A stretch of 18,881 nucleotides of DNA from Alistipes sp. (GCA_031285485.1 JAITWC010000146.1:1-18881), one strand, 5' to 3'; counted from the first letter of the stretch, positions 1-7,440 are shown. The notes: generated from the sequence alone by a model not told the origin. Made by a program: numbers and translations.

Positions 1-207
1 CCTGTTTTCGCCCGAAAAGTGACTTGCGCTCGGGAGCGCAAGTGCATTTTTGGCCTCGGAAGTGGTTGCGCTCGGGAGCGCAAGTGCATTTTTGCCCTCG
101 GACGGGGTTGCGCTCGGGAGCGCAAGTGCATTTTTGGCCTCGGAAGTGGTTGCGCTCGGGAGCGCAAGTGCATTTTTGGTCTCGGACATGGTTGCGCTCG
201 GGAGCGA
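1..207. repeat. Tandem array 1: 42-bp units, each with a hairpin and a T-tract
   Basis: The block TTGCGCTCGGGAGCGCAA starts at 24, 66, 108 and 150, and a truncated copy starts at 192, so the period is exactly 42 bp. Each full block forms a 9-bp stem (CTTGCGCTC/GAGCGCAAG in the first unit, 23-42) around a 2-nt loop, followed by TGCATTTTT and a GGCCTCGG-like stretch. The arms are identical between copies; most variation falls in the linker after the T-tract. Bases 1-23 look like a diverged preceding unit, so the array may continue to the left of the window. All three + frames stay open through it only because the unit lacks stop codons, and I do not regard it as coding. Function unknown; compare the arrays at 5097-5346 and 13098-13325. 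Confidence 0.93.
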
Positions 208-321
208 CACCCTGTCGGAGGCCCCGGGCGCGGTTACCCCCCCGCGTCACACGGAGCAGGGAGCGCGCCCTGTTCGCAGCCGGGTCGGGCGACCCGCCCG
301 CCGACGGCGACGGGCCGCGTG
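208..321. other. Intergenic spacer with a small hairpin, no gene
   Basis: Very GC-rich spacer between array 1 and the acetyltransferase promoter. The only structure I see is a 6-bp stem, CGGGTC (281-286) / GACCCG (291-296), around GGGC. It has no T-run after it, so it is not a convincing terminator. No credible ORF starts here. Confidence 0.4.
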
Positions 322-354
322 ATTGGGACGGTTCCGTTTTTTTGTTTACCTTTG
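322..354 (+). promoter_or_regulatory. Predicted Bacteroidetes-type promoter of the acetyltransferase-mutL cluster
   Basis: TACCTTTG at 347-354 is an exact match to the Bacteroidetes -7 consensus TAnnTTTG. ATTG at 322-325 lies 21 bp upstream, where a -33 TTTG-like element is expected. Transcription would start near 360, giving a leader of about 40 nt before the ATG at 402. No Shine-Dalgarno sequence precedes that ATG, which is normal for this phylum. Confidence 0.6.
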
Positions 355-401
355 TCCGGGTCGAGGAGCGCCTCGAAGGCGTTGCGCAGGCGAACGATGT
401 T

Positions 402-950
402 ATGAATACACTGAAAACAGAGAGGCTGACGATGCGGCCGTGGAGGGAGGCCGACGCGGAGAGTTTGTTCGAGTACGCGGGCAACCCGAACATAGGGCCG
501 GTCGCGGGGTGGCCGGTGCACACCAGTGTGGAGAACAGCCGCGGGGTCATTCGCGACATCCTGTCCGCCGACGGGACTTACGCGATAACCATACGGCCCG
601 ACGACCGCGCCGTGGGGAGCATCGGCCTGATGGCCGGCCCGGCGAGCAACCTGCTGCTGCCGGCCGACGAGGCCGAGATCGGCTACTGGATCGGCGAGCC
701 TTTCTGGGGCCGCGGCTACACCACCGAGGCGACGCGCGGGATAATACGCCGCGCGTTCGAGGAGCGGGGATTCGCGACGCTGTGGTGCGGCTGGTTCGAC
801 GGCAACGACCGCTCGCGCCGCGTGGGAGAGAAGTGCGGGTTCCGCCACGTGCGCACCGAACAGAAACACTGGCCGACGATAGGCCGAACCGTAACGCAGC
901 ACATCAGCCGACTCACGCGTGAGGAGTGGGCCGGACAACAAACAAAATAA
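402..950 (+). CDS. GNAT-family N-acetyltransferase (RimJ/RimL type)
   Basis: The 182-residue product matches the RimJ/RimL branch of the GNAT superfamily, which moves an acetyl group from acetyl-CoA to an amine (protein N-terminus, antibiotic or small molecule). Visible landmarks are the N-terminal LKTERLTMRPWREADAE strand-helix, the central EIGYWIGEPFWGRGYTTEA block carrying the R-G-Y-x-x-E-A acetyl-CoA pyrophosphate loop, and the late N-x-x-S-x-x-V-x-E-K-x-G-F motif, here NDRSRRVGEKCGFR. I chose the ATG at 402 because the frame is open much further upstream only through the repeat array, and homology begins at MNTLKTERL. A promoter ends about 48 bp upstream. It is the first gene of a close-packed run leading into mutL (8 bp to the next gene). 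The substrate cannot be inferred from sequence. Family call firm. Confidence 0.88.
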   Translation: MNTLKTERLTMRPWREADAESLFEYAGNPNIGPVAGWPVHTSVENSRGVIRDILSADGTYAITIRPDDRAVGSIGLMAGPASNLLLPADEAEIGYWIGEPFWGRGYTTEATRGIIRRAFEERGFATLWCGWFDGNDRSRRVGEKCGFRHVRTEQKHWPTIGRTVTQHISRLTREEWAGQQTK

Positions 951-958
951 GCGACACT

Positions 959-1303
959 ATGGCAGCACTGTTTTTCAGTCAGCGAAAGCCGCGGGGGTTC
1001 AACTACCGGCCGCGCTACTACGATCCCGACGCCGAGGAGCGTGAGAACCGCAAGAAGATCGTTCTGGGCGACAGATATCGCACGCCCGCGCAGCGCAAAG
1101 CCGACGCCGCGCGCGCCGCCGGCGAGGATGCGCCCGACAACTACGTGCCGGGGGCGTACCTGCGCGAACACATCTCGGCGCGTCGCGGGGCCCACGCCTC
1201 CGATGTGATGCGCAAACGGCGACGCAAGACCCAAAGCATCCCGGTGCGGATAGTCATCCTGGCCGCCATCGTGTTCTTCATCTGGATGTTCTACTTCAAA
1301 TAA
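959..1303 (+). CDS. Small C-terminally anchored single-pass membrane protein, unknown function
   Basis: Product of 114 residues. The N-terminal 85 or so residues are hydrophilic and rich in Arg, Lys, Asp and Ala, beginning FFSQRKPRGFNYRPRYYDP, followed by a basic patch (MRKRRRKTQ). The C-terminus is a single hydrophobic segment (IVILAAIVFFIWMFYF) ending in Lys, so it should be a tail-anchored membrane protein with the charged part in the cytoplasm. The ATG at 959 is preferred over an in-frame ATG at 926 because the latter lies inside the acetyltransferase gene. It sits 8 bp after that gene and 5 bp before mutL, so it is very probably co-transcribed with both. As I recall, small proteins of this type precede mutL in other Bacteroidales. 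I do not recognise a functional domain. Confidence 0.78.
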   Translation: MAALFFSQRKPRGFNYRPRYYDPDAEERENRKKIVLGDRYRTPAQRKADAARAAGEDAPDNYVPGAYLREHISARRGAHASDVMRKRRRKTQSIPVRIVILAAIVFFIWMFYFK

Positions 1304-1308
1304 CCGGA

Positions 1309-3153
1309 ATGTCGCGAATAAAGCTCCTGCCCGATTCCGTTGCGAATCAGATCGCTGCCGGCGAGGTGGTCAACCGCCCCGCGTCGGTGGTGAAGGAGCT
1401 CGTGGAGAACGCCGTGGACGCCGGAGCGGGCGAGATCACGGTACATTTCCGCGACGGCGGCCGGGAGCTGATCCAGATCAAGGACGACGGCTGCGGCATG
1501 ACGCCGCAGGACGCGAGGATGGCTTTCGAGCGGCACGCGACGAGCAAAATATCGTCGGTGGACGACATCTACACCCTCATGACGTTCGGCTTCCGGGGCG
1601 AGGCGCTGGCGTCGATCGCGGCGGTGGCGAACCTCGAAATGCACACACGCCGGGAAGAGGCCGAACTGGGTACGCGCATAGAGATCAACGGCGGCTCGTT
1701 CGCAGGCCAGGGCGCCGTGGCGGCGCCGAGGGGAACGCAGATATGGGTGAGGAACCTGTTCTACAACGTCCCGGCGCGCAAAAAGTTCCTGGACAAGGCC
1801 ACCACGGAGTCCGGCCACATCGCGACCGAGTTTCAGCGGGTGGCGCTGGCACATCCAGAGGTGGGGTTCAGGCTCTGGCGCGACGACGCACCGGTGTACG
1901 ACCTGCCGGCCGGCAGCCTCCACCAGCGGGTGACGGGCATTGCGGGCAAGGGGGCCAGGATGCTCGAAGTGGGGGTCGACACGTCGCTGGTGAGGGTGAA
2001 CGGTTTCGCGGGTCGCCCGCAGTCGGCGCGGCAGCGGTGCAGGGAGCAGTTCCTGTTCGTCAACGGACGGTTCTTCAAGAGCCCGTATTTCCACAAGGCG
2101 GTGGTGCAGGCCTACGAAAAGCTGATCCCCGCAACGGTTCAGCCGCCGTATTTTCTCTATCTTGAGATCGACCCCGAGCAGATCGACGTGAACGTACATC
2201 CGCAAAAGACCGAGGTGAAGTTCACCAACGGCCCGGCCGTGTGGCAGATCGTCAACGCCGCCGTGAGGGAGACGCTCGCCAAGTCGGGCGCCGTGCCGAT
2301 GATGGATTTCGACGGCGACGAACGGATCGAGATACCGGTGCTGGGGGGGGCTTCGGACGGCTCTGTCGGCCCGGGGTACTATCCCACCCTCCGCGAACCT
2401 GCCCAGGTTCGCGACCGGGGGTATAATCCTTTTACACAATACGACCGCCCCGCGGACGTTCCCGCCGGACACTCCGCGGGTGCTCACGCCGACCTCCCTG
2501 TCGATCTTCCCACCGAGTTCGAGTACATCGTCTCGGCGGGCGACGACCTTCAGAGGAGTTTCGAGGAGTTGTCGGCGCCGAAGGTTTTCTCCGGTGCGGT
2601 GAACATCGGCGATGGTTACGCCGCGGCGCTCTGGGGCGGGATGTTCGTGGCGGTCGATCTGCGCAGGGCCCGCGAGGCGGTGCTGTTCGACCGGCTGCGG
2701 ACGATAATGGGCAGCGGCCACAGTGCGACCCAGAAGCTGTTGTTCCCCGAGCGGATGGCGCTGTCGGTGGACGACGCGGGGCTGCTGAGGGACAACGCGG
2801 GCGAGTTCGCGGCGCTGGGATTCGACATACGCGAGGCGGGCGACCATGCGGTGGAGATACACGGCTCACCGGCCGACATGCCCGCCGAAGCTCTCGACGA
2901 GGTGGTTTACGGCATGTTGGACGAACTGCGCGACGGCGTTTTCGCAGGCGCCGCGGCCCGTCGCGAACGACTCGCGGCAGTGATGGCACGCAGCGGGGCG
3001 GGAAACTCCACGGCCGCCGCACGTCTCTCGGGCGAGGCGATCGGTGAACTGCTGAAAGCGCTGGCCGCCACCGCCAACCCGAGTTTCACCCCGCAGGGCA
3101 AGCCCGTGATGGCCGAAATAACGACCGAAGAGATAAGAAACAAACTGAAATAG
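1309..3153 (+). CDS. mutL: DNA mismatch repair protein MutL
   Basis: MutL couples mismatch recognition by MutS to downstream strand processing through its GHKL ATPase. The 614-residue product has the classic N-terminal ATPase blocks: LPDSVANQIAAGEVVNRP, then VVKELVENAVDAGA (catalytic Glu and ATP/Mg-binding Asn), DDGCGM, RHATSKI and TFGFRGEALASIAAV. The transducer domain with NVHPQKTEVKF follows, then a variable Pro-rich linker (about residues 340-410) and the C-terminal dimerisation domain. The usual endonuclease signature DQHA-x2-E-x4-E is replaced by DLRRAREAVLFD at residues 450-461, and the CPHGRP-type motif is FTPQGKP at 593-599, so metal-dependent nicking activity is doubtful. It starts 5 bp after the upstream gene and ends 9 bp before the rhomboid gene. 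Confidence 0.97.
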   Translation: MSRIKLLPDSVANQIAAGEVVNRPASVVKELVENAVDAGAGEITVHFRDGGRELIQIKDDGCGMTPQDARMAFERHATSKISSVDDIYTLMTFGFRGEALASIAAVANLEMHTRREEAELGTRIEINGGSFAGQGAVAAPRGTQIWVRNLFYNVPARKKFLDKATTESGHIATEFQRVALAHPEVGFRLWRDDAPVYDLPAGSLHQRVTGIAGKGARMLEVGVDTSLVRVNGFAGRPQSARQRCREQFLFVNGRFFKSPYFHKAVVQAYEKLIPATVQPPYFLYLEIDPEQIDVNVHPQKTEVKFTNGPAVWQIVNAAVRETLAKSGAVPMMDFDGDERIEIPVLGGASDGSVGPGYYPTLREPAQVRDRGYNPFTQYDRPADVPAGHSAGAHADLPVDLPTEFEYIVSAGDDLQRSFEELSAPKVFSGAVNIGDGYAAALWGGMFVAVDLRRAREAVLFDRLRTIMGSGHSATQKLLFPERMALSVDDAGLLRDNAGEFAALGFDIREAGDHAVEIHGSPADMPAEALDEVVYGMLDELRDGVFAGAAARRERLAAVMARSGAGNSTAAARLSGEAIGELLKALAATANPSFTPQGKPVMAEITTEEIRNKLK

Positions 3154-3162
3154 ACACAGACA

Positions 3163-3813
3163 ATGAATGTGAGGATCGGAAGATGGGGCATGACGCCCGT
3201 TGTACAAAATTTGATGACAGCCAACGCGGCGGTGTGGATAGTGACGTGGCTCGCCATTAGGACGGAGAATCAGGTGATGGCGAACGTTCTCGACAGCATG
3301 ATGCTGTTCCCGGCCGAGAGCCCGTTGTTCCGGGTGTGGCAGCCGCTCACCTACATGTTCATGCACGGAGGATGGGAACACATCATCTTCAACATGTTCA
3401 CGCTATGGATGTTCGGCCGGTTCATCGAGATGGACATGGGCAGCCGCCGCTTTTTCATATACTACATGGTGTGCGGCGTGGGCGCGGGTGTGATCCAGAT
3501 GCTGGTGTGCTGGCTGACTGGCGCGCCGCTCAACGTCCCGACGGTGGGGGCGTCGGGTGCGATCTACGGGCTGTTGCTGGCTTTCGGCATGCTGCACCCC
3601 AACGACATAATCATGCCGCTCATCCCGCCGATCCCCATGAAGGCCAAGTGGGCGGTGCTGATGTTCTGCGCCGTGGAGCTGTTCCTGGGGATCCGCGGTT
3701 CGATCTTCTCGCCCGACAACGTGGCCCACTTCGCCCACCTCGGCGGAGCGCTGTTCGGGTGGATGCTGCTGTGGTGGTGGCTGAGGCGCAGGAAGATATA
3801 TCGTTACTCTTAA
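3163..3813 (+). CDS. Rhomboid-family intramembrane serine protease
   Basis: Rhomboids cut transmembrane substrates inside the bilayer using a Ser-His dyad. The 216-residue product has about six hydrophobic segments and the family signatures in order: the HGGWEHIIFN block (residues 68-77, with the oxyanion-side His73 and Asn77), GASGAIYG containing the nucleophile Ser131, and the final-helix motif HFAHLGGALFGW with catalytic His192. Length matches the minimal six-helix bacterial form; there is no extra cytoplasmic domain. The C-terminus is basic (RRRKIYRYS). It lies 9 bp after mutL and 13 bp before the EEP gene, an order I recall as common in Bacteroidales. The substrate is unknown and the link to mutL is probably positional rather than mechanistic. 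Confidence 0.93.
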   Translation: MNVRIGRWGMTPVVQNLMTANAAVWIVTWLAIRTENQVMANVLDSMMLFPAESPLFRVWQPLTYMFMHGGWEHIIFNMFTLWMFGRFIEMDMGSRRFFIYYMVCGVGAGVIQMLVCWLTGAPLNVPTVGASGAIYGLLLAFGMLHPNDIIMPLIPPIPMKAKWAVLMFCAVELFLGIRGSIFSPDNVAHFAHLGGALFGWMLLWWWLRRRKIYRYS

Positions 3814-3826
3814 CAACCGGCGGACT

Positions 3827-5065
3827 ATGGCACGACGTGAGATGACATACTACGACACACGCGACGGACGCCGTTCGCGCCGCCGCCGGAGCCGTAACCG
3901 CGGCTACGACAGCTACGACGCGATGGGCACGGGCGCGGGTTTCGGCTCCGGGTCGGGAAGTGGCGGGCGCCGGTTCTCGATCCCCGACTGGCTGATGGTC
4001 GTCGCCTCGCTCATGGTGGCGGCGGGTTTCGTGCTGTCGTGGGCGGCACGGTGGATAAACCCGGAAACTTACGGCTTCATGTCGGCGGCGGGACTCTTCG
4101 CGCCGGTAATCTACGCGGCCAACCTGGTGTGCCTGCTCTACTGGGTGATCCGTTGGCGGCGGGGTGCGTACATCCCTCTGGCGGTGACGGTGGCCGGGCT
4201 GTGTGGCGTGACGCTTTTTTTCCGGCCCCAACTCACGCAAGACCACACGGATTACTCGGCGGACCGTTCGCTGGTGAGCGTGGTGACCTACAACGTGCGG
4301 GGCATGCTGCGTCCGGGGGCTGGATCGTCGCTGCGTTCGTCGATGGACGACGTGGTGGGGGTGGTCGACTCGCTGCGGCCCGACATTCTTTGCCTTCAGG
4401 AGTTCGCCTCGACGCCCGAGCGTCCGGCGAGCCGGTTCGAGGAGTCGCTGCCGTTGTATAATTACAGCCGCAAACGCTACAACATCGCGGGCGGCAGTCC
4501 GAACCACGGCTGGGGCAACGCCATTTACAGCAAATTCCCGATAGCCGGTTCGGGCCACATGGACTTCGAGGGAACGAACAATTCCATCCTGTGGGCGGAC
4601 ATAGCCGTGAGGCGCGACACGGTGAGGGTGTTCAACGCCCACCTGCAAACCACCGCCATCAAAGCCTCCGACGAACGGTACATCGTGGACATGGAATTCG
4701 CGGGCGACGACAATCTCTCGCGGGTGCGCGGAATGGTGGGCCGTCTGACACGCAACTACATCATCCGCTCGGCGCAGGCCGACTCTCTGGCCGCCCGCAT
4801 CGCCGCGTCGCCCTATCCGGTGGTGGTTTGCGGCGACTTCAACGACACCCCCGTGTCGTGGGCCTACCGCCGCATATCGCGCGGGCTGAAAGATTCGTTC
4901 CGCGAGGCCGGCCGGGGTTACGGACACACCTACCGCGGTTTTTTCGACCTGCTGCGCATCGACTACATGCTGCACTCGCCCGCCATGACGTGCGTGTGGT
5001 ACTCGTCGCCCTCGTTCGACAACTCCGACCACAATCCCGTCGCGGTGAAGATGAAGATGAATTAG
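3827..5065 (+). CDS. Membrane-anchored endonuclease/exonuclease/phosphatase (EEP) family protein
   Basis: Product of 412 residues. It starts with a very basic cytoplasmic tail (RRSRRRRSRNRG), then a Gly/Ser linker, then three hydrophobic segments (about residues 53-75, 85-107, 114-130), then an EEP fold. The metal-dependent phosphoesterase motifs are all present: TYNVRG with Asn156, LQEF with Glu192, the NAHLQ strand, GDFNDTP with Asp337 and Asn339, and SDHNPV with Asp401-His402. The catalytic core is therefore intact. The family includes nucleases, inositol phosphatases and sphingomyelinases; the substrate cannot be assigned. Three membrane segments would put the catalytic domain outside the cytoplasm, if the basic tail is inside. 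It is the last gene of the cluster; array 2 starts about 30 bp after its stop. Confidence 0.92.
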   Translation: MARREMTYYDTRDGRRSRRRRSRNRGYDSYDAMGTGAGFGSGSGSGGRRFSIPDWLMVVASLMVAAGFVLSWAARWINPETYGFMSAAGLFAPVIYAANLVCLLYWVIRWRRGAYIPLAVTVAGLCGVTLFFRPQLTQDHTDYSADRSLVSVVTYNVRGMLRPGAGSSLRSSMDDVVGVVDSLRPDILCLQEFASTPERPASRFEESLPLYNYSRKRYNIAGGSPNHGWGNAIYSKFPIAGSGHMDFEGTNNSILWADIAVRRDTVRVFNAHLQTTAIKASDERYIVDMEFAGDDNLSRVRGMVGRLTRNYIIRSAQADSLAARIAASPYPVVVCGDFNDTPVSWAYRRISRGLKDSFREAGRGYGHTYRGFFDLLRIDYMLHSPAMTCVWYSSPSFDNSDHNPVAVKMKMN

Positions 5066-5096
5066 GGGCGTGCCCGCCGCGACGCGACCGCGAAGG

Positions 5097-5346
5097 GGGT
5101 TTTTGTCCCGTCGCTCGGCAACGACGCCACTTTCACGGCCTTTTTTGCCCCGTCGTGCGGGAACGACGGCACATTCACGGCCTTTTTTGTTCTGTCGTCG
5201 GGCAACGACGGCACATTCACGACCTTTTTTGGTCCGTCGTGGGGGAACGACGGCACATTCACGACCTTTCTTGCTCCGTCGTGGGGGAACGACGGCACAT
5301 TCACGGCCTTTTTTGTTCCGTCGTGGGGGCACAACGAGCATTTTCA
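5097..5346. repeat. Tandem array 2: six 42-bp units with a CGTCGT/ACGACG hairpin
   Basis: The block beginning CGTCG or TGTCG recurs at 5109, 5151, 5193, 5235, 5277 and 5319, an exact 42-bp period. A typical unit forms CCGTCGT (5234-5240) / ACGACGG (5247-5253) around a 6-nt loop, followed by CACATTCACG and a CCTTTTTTG tract. In the middle units an alternative pairing is possible across the T-tract (ACGG or GACC with CCGT or GGTC). The first and last units are the most diverged. The array begins just after the EEP gene and lies upstream of nspC. Open frames across it on both strands encode 14-residue repeats, but they follow trivially from a stop-free unit of 42 bp and I do not call a gene. Bases 5347-5430 hold nothing I recognise. 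Confidence 0.93.
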
Positions 5347-5438
5347 GTTCATCACCGACGTGTCGGCGCTCGTCGGGGAACTTCCGGCGGCATCGGCGGC
5401 CAGGGCCGGGACGCAGATCGACGCCTTCGCCACCTTTT

Positions 5439-5465
5439 TTTGTTCGGGGAATTTGCCTACTTTTG
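5439..5465 (+). promoter_or_regulatory. Predicted nspC promoter immediately before the start codon
   Basis: TACTTTTG at 5458-5465 matches the -7 consensus TAnnTTTG exactly, and TTTG at 5439-5442 may serve as the -33 element, although the 15-bp gap is shorter than the usual roughly 20 bp. The -7 element ends only 4 bp before the ATG at 5470, so transcription would begin at or next to the start codon, giving a leaderless or nearly leaderless mRNA. Confidence 0.6.
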
Positions 5466-5469
5466 CCGC

Positions 5470-6609
5470 ATGGACTACACAAAGATCCCCTCCCCATGTT
5501 TCGTGCTCGACGAGGCGGCTTTGCGGCGAAACCTCGCCGTCGTCGACCGGGTGCGGCGCGAGAGCGGGGCGGAGATCATCGTCGCGCTCAAGGCGTGCGC
5601 AATGTGGAGCATCTTTCCCGAACTCGCGCGCCACAGCGACGGCGCGACGGCAAGCTCGCTGAACGAGGCGAGGCTCGTGGCCGAGGAGTACGGCTCCCCG
5701 GCGCATACCTACGCTCCCGTCTACACCGAACGGGATTTCGATGGCATCACGCGGCACAGCTCCCACATTACTTTCAATTCTGTGGCGCAGTTCGAGCGGT
5801 TCGGGGCGCGGGCACTGTTGCGGGGGATATCCTGCGGGTTGCGCGTGAACCCGGGCTGGTCGCCCGTCGAGACAGACCTTTACAACCCCGCACTGCCGGG
5901 TTCGCGGTTGGGGATCGAGCGGCTCGAACGGCATCCGGAAGGGGTCGAGGGGCTGCACTTCCACGTGTTGTGCGAGAGCGGCGCGGACGATTCGGCCCGC
6001 ACGCTTGAAGCTTTCGGGAAGCGGTTCGGCAACCTTGTGCCCGGCTTGAGGTGGGTGAACTTCGGCGGCGGTCATCTGATGACGCGCGAAGGGTACGATG
6101 TGGAGCTGCTCATCCGAACCATAAAGGATTTCAGGGCGCGTTACCCGCACCTGCGCGTGATACTCGAACCGGGGAGCGCGTTCACGTGGCGCACGGGGGT
6201 TTTGGTATCGACGGTCGAGGATATCGTAGAGAGCGGCGGTGTACGCACGGCGATGCTCGACGTGTCGTTCGCGTGCCACATGCCCGACTGCCTCGAAATG
6301 CCCTACAAACCCGCGATCGTCGGCGCGCACGACACCCGCGATGGAGAGCGCGGCTGGCGCATGGGCGGTTGCAGCTGTCTTGCGGGCGACCGGATGGGCG
6401 ACTGGACGTTCACGGACGAGTACGGCGACCCGCGCAAACTGCGAGTGGGCGACCGCGTGGTCTTCGAGGATATGATCCACTACACGATGGTCAAAACCAC
6501 GATGTTCAACGGTGTGAAGCATCCGGGCATCGCGATCGTGCGGGAGGACGGCCGTTTCGAAATAGTTCGCGAGTTCGGCTACGAAGATTACAAAAACAGA
6601 ATGTCATAA
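5470..6609 (+). CDS. nspC: Carboxynorspermidine decarboxylase
   Basis: PLP-dependent fold-III decarboxylase of the alanine racemase/ornithine decarboxylase superfamily. It converts carboxyspermidine to spermidine (and carboxynorspermidine to norspermidine), the last step of the route many gut Bacteroidetes use instead of S-adenosylmethionine decarboxylase. The 379-residue product opens MDYTKIPSPCFVLDEAALR as expected for NspC. Lys41 in VALKACAMW is the predicted PLP Schiff-base lysine. Also visible are LHFHVLCESGADD, the phosphate-binding NFGGGH loop near residues 197-202, LEPGSAF, the CHMPDCLEMPY block from Cys269, GGCSCLAGDRMGDW and FEDMIHYTMVKTTMFNG. The partner carboxyspermidine dehydrogenase gene is not adjacent. 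It has its own promoter and follows array 2. Start chosen by homology and promoter position. Confidence 0.95.
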   Translation: MDYTKIPSPCFVLDEAALRRNLAVVDRVRRESGAEIIVALKACAMWSIFPELARHSDGATASSLNEARLVAEEYGSPAHTYAPVYTERDFDGITRHSSHITFNSVAQFERFGARALLRGISCGLRVNPGWSPVETDLYNPALPGSRLGIERLERHPEGVEGLHFHVLCESGADDSARTLEAFGKRFGNLVPGLRWVNFGGGHLMTREGYDVELLIRTIKDFRARYPHLRVILEPGSAFTWRTGVLVSTVEDIVESGGVRTAMLDVSFACHMPDCLEMPYKPAIVGAHDTRDGERGWRMGGCSCLAGDRMGDWTFTDEYGDPRKLRVGDRVVFEDMIHYTMVKTTMFNGVKHPGIAIVREDGRFEIVREFGYEDYKNRMS

Positions 6610-6621
6610 AATTCATTTGCC

Positions 6622-6810
6622 ATGGGTAGAATGTATATGATCAGGGCTGGAAGGAACAACTACCTTTTCGACCGGTTTGCAGAGAGGAAGATTGTTGCTG
6701 TCGGCTGGAACGGTTTGGGTGATTTGTCCCTCATAAATAGTGTTGAACAGCTCAAGACTTTGGAGGCAACCACCAAACGCGGAACGGGATATGTCAACGG
6801 CGTCGCGTGA
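6622..6810 (+). pseudogene. Truncated N-terminus of an Mrr-like restriction endonuclease (remnant)
   Basis: The 62-codon reading frame encodes MYMIRAGRNNYLFDRF followed by KIVAVGWNGLGDLS and SVEQLKTL. From memory this is the conserved opening of Mrr-type restriction endonucleases, whose full proteins are several hundred residues long with a C-terminal PD-(D/E)xK nuclease domain. Here similarity fades after about residue 45 and the frame stops at 6808-6810; no nuclease domain follows before the DUF456 gene. After the stop the same frame reads QGNDPYGRRIFIEFLSH before stopping again, possibly more decayed sequence. The region 6610-6940 is visibly more AT-rich than its neighbours, as expected for imported defence DNA. 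A TTCATTTG -7-like element abuts the ATG. A short functional protein cannot be excluded. Confidence 0.6.
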
Positions 6811-6940
6811 CAGGGAAACGATCCTTACGGTAGACGGATTTTTATCGAGTTTTTGAGCCATACGGACAGTATCGGTAACAAAAAATTTTAAACGAAAATA
6901 AACCATACGATTTATTCGGATTTTAACTGGGAAACTCAAT

Positions 6941-7420
6941 ATGGACACTTTTTTAGCCATACTCGCCATACTCGCCGCCATCATAGGTCTCGCCGGCTCA
7001 ATAATCCCCGCCCTCCCCGGCCCCCCGGTCGGCTGGGTTGGTCTGCTGGTGCTCTCATTCACCGACTATTACGACCGCCCCGGATGGTTCCTGTGGCTCT
7101 GGCTCGGTATAGTGGCGATCGTAACCCTCGCCGACAACCTGCTGCCGGTGGCGATGACAAAGAAATTCGGCGGTTCCCGTGCGGCGACATGGGGCACAGC
7201 GATCGGCATGGTCGTGGGGATGTTCTTCGGCCCCTGGGGCCTTGTGCTCGGCCCGTTCGCGGGTGCTTACATCGGCGAGGTTGTGGGTAACCGCAGCGAG
7301 GGCCGCGTTGCACTTAGAGTAGCCACCGGCGCTTTCTTCGCCTTCATCTGCGGCGTCGGTATCAAACTGATAACCTCGGGCCTGCTCATCTGGTACATCG
7401 TCGCCGACCTGATCCGCTAA
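6941..7420 (+). CDS. DUF456 domain-containing membrane protein
   Basis: The 159-residue product is almost wholly hydrophobic, with about four to five membrane segments. It carries the DUF456 hallmarks: an N-terminal IIGLAGSIIPALPGPPVGWVGLL block, the central LADNLLPVAMTKKFGGSRAA motif, then glycine-rich helix-packing segments (GMVVGMFFGPWGLVLGPFAGAYIGE). The latter resemble the Gly-zipper stretches seen in membrane-inserting proteins. The family is widespread in bacteria and has no established function. It is separated from nspC by the degraded restriction-enzyme remnant, so the remnant may mark an insertion between two formerly adjacent genes. Start chosen at the ATG at 6941, directly before a typical membrane helix; no ribosome binding site is seen. 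Confidence 0.92.
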   Translation: MDTFLAILAILAAIIGLAGSIIPALPGPPVGWVGLLVLSFTDYYDRPGWFLWLWLGIVAIVTLADNLLPVAMTKKFGGSRAATWGTAIGMVVGMFFGPWGLVLGPFAGAYIGEVVGNRSEGRVALRVATGAFFAFICGVGIKLITSGLLIWYIVADLIR

Positions 7421-7440
7421 CTCCCGACCCGAAATTACCG

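Noticed and set aside
19..405. Open frames across array 1 encoding 14-residue repeats (CARERKCIFGLGSG type)
   Set aside because: All three + frames are open because the 42-bp unit has no stop codons. There is no start context, and the sister array with a 41-bp period shows the same design without frame.
5062..5334. Minus-strand and plus-strand repeat-peptide ORFs in array 2
   Set aside because: Same reason as for array 1; codon positions show no bias and the frame is merely stop-free.
3620..5497. Long minus-strand ORF of about 625 codons opposite the rhomboid and EEP genes
   Set aside because: Arg/His-rich composition typical of antisense frames in GC-rich coding DNA; the + strand genes have clear family motifs.
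6613..7062. Minus-strand 149-codon ORF over the restriction-enzyme remnant
   Set aside because: It overlaps the conserved DUF456 start on the other strand, and the + strand frame has recognisable family sequence. I cannot fully exclude a decayed gene on this strand.
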